From assembly GCA_902459845.2 (NCBI GenBank), contig CABPSV020000274.1, positions 1 through 12,695 on the forward strand: a stretch of DNA of 12,695 nt, written 5' to 3'. The notes below the pieces were generated by a model. The model did no database searches and was not told the origin of the DNA. It worked only from the letters and a program-made list of their open reading frames with translations. This stretch comes from Hepatocystis sp. ex Piliocolobus tephrosceles (lineage: Eukaryota > Apicomplexa > Aconoidasida > Haemosporida > Plasmodiidae). Both the position numbers and the translations under genes were made by a program. Within the stretch, counting starts at the first letter, position 1; the number at the start of each line of letters is the position of its first letter. This document shows, one piece after another, positions 7,665 to 12,695 of this stretch.

Positions 7665-8060
7665 ATAACCTATATTATTAATCACAGGTATAGGCACATA
7701 AAAATGTATTGTGAAGGAAGCATAACAAGAGTAACTTTTAATATGCTTTAGGCTAAAGACATTGGAAGCGAGGTTGTGTAGTTTTGAAGAATGTATATAT
7801 ATATATATATATAGATGTACATATTTTTGTAATGTTTTAGATTAATGTGTATTACATAAAACTAAGAAAAGAGCAAACGAAATGGATAGAATGAAAGGGA
7901 CAATGGGACAATGAACATGAGTTGATTTTTATTTTTCTCACGCTTTCATCCAAAATGTATTGATAACACATAAAAAAACATTAGCAATAAATTTAACTTA
8001 GTAATGTTAAGTACAGAAAATATACAGAAAATTAATTGTTAATTTTCATTTTATCTGTTA

Positions 8061-8072
8061 GGAAAGTCCCCG
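8061..8072 (+). other. CR-I element (5' strand of helix P4) of the MRP-like RNA
   Basis: GGAAAGTCCCCG is the most conserved element of RNase MRP RNA and the segment richest in G/C for hundreds of bases around. It pairs with 8294-8300 of the same RNA, leaving U8067 bulged. Confidence 0.88.
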
Positions 8073-8282
8073 AGATGAAATAATTAAAAAAAAATTTATT
8101 TTTAATTATTTTATTTGGAAAGCTAATAACTTAATGAGTTATTTATCTAGTAAAAAGATTGTAAATACATATATATATATATATATATGTTTTACAAGGT
8201 CTATTTAAAATATTGAGTTCAATTTAACATGTGTTTGTATATATAAATATAGTATTTTCATAGTATATAATATATATATAAG

Positions 8283-8300
8283 ACATCACCAAATGGGGCT
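8283..8300 (+). other. CR-V element (3' strand of helix P4) of the MRP-like RNA
   Basis: ACA followed by ATGGGGCT matches the CR-V form seen in human MRP RNA (ACACGGGGCU). It lies only 5 nt before the 3' strand of P1, the expected position. Confidence 0.87.
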
Positions 8301-8322
8301 TATAATAAGTTAAATTTATTTG

Positions 8323-8329
8323 TTTTTTT
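8323..8329 (+). terminator. RNA polymerase III-type T7 terminator of the MRP-like RNA
   Basis: TTTTTTT begins 3 nt after the end of the closing helix P1. Pol III transcribes MRP and P RNAs in other eukaryotes and stops at such T runs. Within the predicted transcript the longest T run is five (8099-8103), inside a strong hairpin. Confidence 0.7.
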
Positions 8330-10047
8330 ATATGTAATCATATACATACAAGCCTCGAACATGTATATATATATATATATATATGTATTTACGTACATTA
8401 CAATATACATATATGTTTGCAGTAACTAGTCATTCATTTATGTATTAATATGTACGTAATATTTGGATGAAAGAAGCGTTATATTAATATATATGTATAT
8501 AATTTATATACATATTTATTTATTTATTTATTGTTTTTTTTTTTTTTTTTTTGTGTTTAAAATACTATGAACTCATATTCATTTGTCTACTAACATTTTT
8601 ACTTAAAAAAAACTAATATTAAATTTATATGTTAAACTTATATATTAAACTTTTAATAAAAAATTTTAAATTTAAAACATATATAAATATGTAAATGTAT
8701 ATATATTGAAACAAGCAGAAAAAAATGCACTAGCATATTTTTCTCTTTTCTTTTTTTTTTTTTATTATACTGAATATGTAATAATTTAATAAGAAAATAG
8801 AACAAAAATGAGGCAATAGCTGTTTCATATCTTTCGCATATATATGGTTGTCCCAATTTTAAAAACAAAATGAATATAGGTTTAAAATGTCACATATTGT
8901 AAAAAATAGGTTTTTTTTTTTTTTTTTTTTTTGATGTGGAGGGTTTTATCAACATTAAGGCTGTTGACACATGTATACAATATATATGAGCACATACATT
9001 TATATGCATCATAAAAATAGCTGTTCTTTTGTTTTGTTGTACAATTTTTATTATTTAAGTTATAATATTATTACAATAGTACACTTATATTTGTTGCGCA
9101 AAGGTGTGAGCAGACACATATAATACTTTTGCTTTTTTCTTTTATATATTTATACACGTATTTATATAGGGAGACATATATGAGTATGTGAATGTATATA
9201 TACAAAATGCATTCGAAAAGAGCAAAAGAAAAAGATAATTGCAAATTATTAAACTTACTACTACTACCTACTATTACGACTACTACTACCTACTATTACG
9301 ACTACTACTACTACTATTACGACTACTACTACTAGTATGCTAAATATATGTGCCATATTGTATATTAATACTTTAAAAAATGGGAAGTTTTATTTTTTAT
9401 TTTTAATTATTTTCAAAAATTCAAAATACAAAAAAACTGAGAAAATAACAATTTTAAAAAATTTAAAAAAGTTTAAAATGTATAAACACTTATAATTATG
9501 TATTGATATGTGTTTATATTCAAGCAATATAAAAGTTAATGCGTAAAAAGAAAAAAAAAACATTGTGTGCGAAATTAATTGTTTGCCGAATTAAGTAAAC
9601 TTTAAAAACAAAATAATGATAATTAAATAAAAAAAAAAATAATAAATAAACATTATAGGTATTTAAAAATTAACAAATTAATTACAAGACAAAAGAAAAT
9701 AACAAACACAAATAGTAAAGATAACACAAATGATAAGAATAAACTTTTTTTTTTTTTTTTTATTTACTAGTATGGTATTATTTTACTACACATATGTATA
9801 TATGTATACATGTATCTATATATATATATATATATATATTAAAGCTTTTAAATTTTAATTAAAATAAAAAACACAATACATGCAAGTTACATATGTACGA
9901 AAATATTATGTTAGTATAATAAAACACGTTAGTAAAAATAAAAACTTATATATGTATGTGTATATGCATACATTTATACTATATTTATGTTATATCCCCA
10001 TGTCTCTAGTATAATACCGACTTACGCTTATCTATATATGTACACTC
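8330..10047. other. Intergenic region: MRP-like RNA to the MFS transporter 3' end
   Basis: No credible gene is seen in 1.7 kb. The right end should be the 3' UTR of the minus-strand transporter gene. Contents include (TA)n runs, T tracts (about 8536-8552 and 8911-8932), a hairpin (8934-8972), an ACT minisatellite (9256-9335) and T17 near 9747-9761. A minus-strand ORF (8653-8868) begins at TTG, ends in Tyr/Ile/Phe-rich low complexity and lacks a supported start. Confidence 0.65.
9256..9335. repeat. 21/22-bp ACT-rich minisatellite
   Basis: Three units of (ACT)n with ATTACG cores at 9273, 9295 and 9316, so periods of 22 and 21 bp. The top strand carries nearly no G apart from the one per core, a strong strand asymmetry in otherwise AT-only DNA. 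Non-coding. Confidence 0.85.
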
Positions 10048-11889
10048 TCAGTTTTTTATTGATTCTTCCATGCTAGACGCACTCTTCTCAATCGTTCTTT
10101 CATATTTTTTCATGTGCATAATAGATAAAGGAAAAAACATAATGATAAAAATTATAACTATAAAATGGACTGTGTCTGAAGGATCAAGGGGAGCATCTTT
10201 ATTTTCAGCAGCATGATCATACATTTTAATACAGATCAGTGTAGACAATCCACCACACATACTGGCAAATCCTAACAATTTACCAAAAATAACTGATGGA
10301 AATGCATTTTGTATAAAGCAATAAATTTGACTAGTATATATACTATTAGCACACATATACATAATAGCTGATGTGAGGCCAAATGCTTTATGTTTGATTA
10401 ATCCTGTAAGATGCATCAATGCCGATAATGCGTTTATAAGAAGTATAATAGTAGAAGCTCCATATTTATTTATAAATCTACCAAAGATAATACAAGGTAT
10501 ACAAGACAATGGTAATAAAATATTAATAACCTTAGTAATAGACAGGTCATAACTAAAATATGTTTCAGTGACCATAGCATAAAATACAATAGATATATTA
10601 AAAATAATAAAATAAGTAATAATACATATACTTGGATAGCTTATTAATACTTTTAAGAATAATATAAAATTTTGTTTAAAAGATTCCTCTTCATGTGTAT
10701 AATTTATTTCTATATTGTCATCCATTTTTTTAATATTGTCATAATTACTAATGCTCTTTTTTTTTTCAGGTTCATGTTTTGGAATAACTCTCAGTGATGA
10801 TGAGGGTGAAGAAACTGATGGTGATAAAGTTGATGATTCTAATAATAATGTTTGTACGTTTAAGTTTATATCTTTTGTTTTAGTATATATATTACTATTA
10901 TCTCTTTTTTTAATACTTAAGTTTCTTGATTTATCTGTTATAGAAGTTGTAGTGACATTAGTATTTGTTATATTATCATCTTCATGTAAATTGTTATTAA
11001 TAATATTTTTATTATTGTTTTTATTATATTGTTGCATTTCCACATCATCATCATCTGCTAATTCTGAAACATATGCTACTTGTTTTTTCCATTTATTTTC
11101 TTTATTTTGTATTATTTTTATTTGTTCGTTTTCTATCAGTTCTTCATTAATCTCTGTATAATAATCTATTCCTTTAAATGGTTTTAAGGGTAAACAAAAA
11201 ATTGCTATTAATAAACAAGGAACTAGTATAAATAAAATATAACCATAACATATATATGAAAAAGGTAAGTTTGTATATTTATCTCTAATAGCATTTAGTG
11301 TTGTTGGTATTGCAAAACTTAACGATGCTGCAGCCCCAACAACAGTTAAAATAAAAGTAGAGGCATCTGGATATAAGTTAGCAATAGTAAGTATCGGAAT
11401 AAAGGCTGTGTCTGCCCCTAAGCCCATAAAAATAAAACCAATTAATGTTGTATCTATTGTTTTTACATCCAATGATAATAATATCCAAGATATAATATTA
11501 AAAGTTTGACCTAAGATAGCTGTAAATTTAGGTCCCATATGATCATATAAAATACCACAAAAGGCAGACATAGTAAAATGAGTAGCTAATGTTATAGGGT
11601 GTAGACTATTTATTTTTATATATTGTGGACTCGTTTTTACATCTGTAATCGGCCCTAAATTTAAATCCTTATATTTACCTACATTTAACAATAAAGATCT
11701 TACAGAAGTCCAATCAAAATATATAGAAGCAGACACAGATGTATATATGAATATAATTATTAACAAATAAAATCTGCTTATATTTAATGGAATTTTCTGT
11801 CTAGCTCCAGGTAAATTGGGATCTGTTTTTATCCATAACTGTTTAAAAAAATTACTTATTTTGTTTTTAATTAGTTTTTTGTTCGTCAT
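10048..11889 (-). CDS. Major facilitator superfamily transporter, ApiAT/MFR-like
   Basis: 613 aa from the first ATG at 11889. The frame stays open 43 codons further upstream but has no ATG there and translates a (TA)n run, so this start is preferred. Twelve membrane segments are visible in a 6+6 MFS layout: about 39-58, 97-115, 122-140, 147-168, 176-198, 211-234, then 408-440, 451-472, 477-496, 502-524, 532-555 and 573-592. A motif A variant, YDHMGPKF (115-122), lies between TM2 and TM3, with a degenerate repeat, GRFINKYG (470-477), between TM8 and TM9. The ASIYFDWTSV stretch after TM1 resembles the Y-G-W-P-S region of apicomplexan amino acid transporters (ApiAT, including NPT1 and MFR2-MFR5). 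The central loop (about 235-405) is a long hydrophilic insert with Asp-, Asn- and Ser-rich parts. Substrate and membrane location cannot be read from the sequence; amino acid transport is inferred from the family resemblance. Confidence 0.87.
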   Translation of the reverse strand: MTNKKLIKNKISNFFKQLWIKTDPNLPGARQKIPLNISRFYLLIIIFIYTSVSASIYFDWTSVRSLLLNVGKYKDLNLGPITDVKTSPQYIKINSLHPITLATHFTMSAFCGILYDHMGPKFTAILGQTFNIISWILLSLDVKTIDTTLIGFIFMGLGADTAFIPILTIANLYPDASTFILTVVGAAASLSFAIPTTLNAIRDKYTNLPFSYICYGYILFILVPCLLIAIFCLPLKPFKGIDYYTEINEELIENEQIKIIQNKENKWKKQVAYVSELADDDDVEMQQYNKNNNKNIINNNLHEDDNITNTNVTTTSITDKSRNLSIKKRDNSNIYTKTKDINLNVQTLLLESSTLSPSVSSPSSSLRVIPKHEPEKKKSISNYDNIKKMDDNIEINYTHEEESFKQNFILFLKVLISYPSICIITYFIIFNISIVFYAMVTETYFSYDLSITKVINILLPLSCIPCIIFGRFINKYGASTIILLINALSALMHLTGLIKHKAFGLTSAIMYMCANSIYTSQIYCFIQNAFPSVIFGKLLGFASMCGGLSTLICIKMYDHAAENKDAPLDPSDTVHFIVIIFIIMFFPLSIMHMKKYERTIEKSASSMEESIKN

Positions 11890-11936
11890 TTTTTTATTTA
11901 AGCAGCTCTTATAGCGTTTATTCCAAAATGTACGTG

Positions 11937-11967
<31 letters not shown>

Positions 11968-12557
11968 TTGATATAGATTAAAATTTTTGCTTTTTTTCAG
12001 TGTTAATAAACAAAGCAAAAAAAAAAAGATAATAATAAATAAATAAATAAATGCTTTAGCTATAATTCACTTTGGTTAATACTGTAAATATCTGTGTATA
12101 TATATGTTCAATTTTGTTATTTGTTAAATTTTTATAACTATACGAACATTATATATGTACATGTATATATATATATATATATATATTATATGAATGCAAG
12201 AACAAACCTTACAGGTTAACGCTCTTTGTTTTTATATGTAAACTGTAATTAAAAAAAAAATGTTAAATGTTGTATAATTCCAATATGCTCACTAAAAGAA
12301 TAAAATGTATAAATATGTATATATATTTATATATATATGTATACAACCTTAACAAATTATATTGTAGGTGGTTATCTGCTACTGATTAAAAAAATAAAAA
12401 ACATTTTTTTTTTTTTTTTTTTTTTTTTTTGATACAAAAATAAATTATCTTTTATAATAAAAAATTTACAAGAGTGAATACTTTTTATATGGGTTATGGG
12501 GAAGCACGAACAAATAAAAATTATGTATTGAAGCATATATGTATTTATAAAATAACA

Positions 12558-12603
<46 letters not shown>

Positions 12604-12618
12604 ACATTGTATCTATTA

Positions 12619-12695
<77 letters not shown>
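11890..12695. promoter_or_regulatory. Upstream region of the MFS gene to the window end
   Basis: The minus-strand gene starts at 11889, so this 0.8 kb should carry its promoter and 5' UTR. It contains (TA)n runs (11938-11962 and 12164-12185), T tracts (12404-12430, 12567-12597 and 12650-12695), a TTA microsatellite (about 12617-12649) and a small hairpin, AACCT-TAC-AGGTT, at 12205-12217. No other gene is visible. Confidence 0.5.
12549..12695. repeat. Duplicated segment with T tracts, ending in poly-T at the window edge
   Basis: AAAATAACAT plus (G/TG)TATCTATT occurs at 12549-12568 and again at 12598-12617, about 49 bp apart, each followed by T-rich DNA. A TTA microsatellite (about 12617-12649) and a T run of 46 (12650-12695) close the window. 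Confidence 0.75.

Larger units (their letters stand above)
5875..7984. other. Intergenic region: CX9C 5' side to the RNase MRP-like RNA
   Basis: No coding region is visible in 2.1 kb. The left part should hold the promoter and 5' UTR of the CX9C gene (minus strand), with a possible 5' UTR intron (5906-6023). Further on are a GTAC repeat (6267-6284), (TA)n runs (about 6164-6187 and 6367-6397), a strong hairpin (6493-6525), a C-poor minisatellite (6796-6976), T48 (7438-7485) and A29 (7634-7662). A relatively GC-rich part with small hairpins (about 7663-7790) lies ahead of the RNA gene and could be its upstream control region or a separate transcript. Confidence 0.6.
7985..8325 (+). ncRNA. RNase MRP RNA (RNase P/MRP family)
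   Basis: Catalytic-core RNA of the ribonucleoprotein that, in other eukaryotes, cuts pre-rRNA in ITS1 in the nucleolus; its sister RNase P trims tRNA 5' ends. CR-I is GGAAAGTCCCCG at 8061-8072, matching human MRP RNA over GAAAGUCCCCG. CR-V is ACATCACCAAATGGGGCT at 8283-8300. They form helix P4: A8065-U8300, G8066-C8299, bulged U8067, then C8068-8071 with G8095-8098 of the 82xx block (8295-8298), plus G8072-U8294. The bulged U is a universal family feature. P1 is a perfect 15-bp helix, 7986-8000 with 8306-8320. P3 lies between P1 and CR-I: ACAGA 8013-8017 with TCTGT 8054-8058, an internal loop, then a 9-bp hairpin 8027-8047. Domain 2 has hairpins 8073-8116 and 8125-8143 and a (TA)n hairpin near 8168-8190. 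GAAAG at 8118-8122 fits the MRP GARAR motif, but not clearly in a loop. RNase P RNA is the alternative. Ends are good to about 5 nt. Confidence 0.85.

Noticed and set aside
8653..8868. Minus-strand 71-aa ORF
   Set aside because: It starts at TTG and its second half is low complexity. The first 30 residues could be an exon, but no matching splice sites or partner exons were found.
10751..11161. Plus-strand 136-aa ORF opposite the transporter loop
   Set aside because: It is the complement of the Asn/Ser/Asp-rich loop of the MFS protein and resembles a membrane protein only because of that composition.
11890..12018. 43-codon N-terminal extension of the transporter
   Set aside because: No ATG is present in it; it starts at TTG and contains an Ile-Tyr run encoded by a (TA)n microsatellite.
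1..12695. tRNA genes, CRISPR arrays, insertion sequences and viral insertions
   Set aside because: No tRNA A/B boxes with a cloverleaf, no spaced direct repeats, and no transposase or viral protein signature were found; only four protein-coding genes are supported.

Overview
The window is nuclear DNA of a malaria parasite (genus Plasmodium). The evidence is extreme A/T richness, intergenic DNA built from long poly-A/poly-T tracts and (TA)n runs, a short GTAAGT...TATATAG intron, and gene content found in Apicomplexa: a CAP reduced to its actin-binding C-terminal domain, a RAP-domain protein and an ApiAT/MFR-like transporter. The proteins carry fewer asparagine-rich inserts than is usual in P. 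falciparum. I cannot name the species.

Layout, left to right. (1) 375-1065 (+): two-exon adenylyl cyclase-associated protein (CAP), 162 aa. (2) 2859-4583 (+): single-exon RAP-domain protein with a mitochondrial-type N-terminus, 574 aa. (3) 5464-5874 (-): 136-aa twin-CX9C (CHCH) protein, probably of the mitochondrial intermembrane space. (4) About 7985-8325 (+): a non-coding RNA of the RNase P/MRP family, most likely RNase MRP RNA, inside a 4.2-kb stretch without genes. (5) 10048-11889 (-): 12-TM major facilitator transporter, 613 aa. The rest is low-complexity DNA with several minisatellites.

The most informative discovery is the RNA gene. An exact GGAAAGTCCCCG (CR-I) at 8061-8072 pairs with ATGGGGCT (CR-V) at 8293-8300 and leaves the family's bulged uridine. 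A perfect 15-bp helix (7986-8000 with 8306-8320) closes the two ends, a P3-like hairpin sits where expected, and a T7 Pol III-type stop follows immediately.

The genes do not form an operon. CAP works on actin in the cytoplasm. The RAP and CX9C proteins both point to the mitochondrion. RNase MRP is mainly a nucleolar pre-rRNA processing enzyme. The transporter is a membrane protein of unknown substrate. The two mitochondrial genes converge and share an 880-bp 3' region with tandem repeats.
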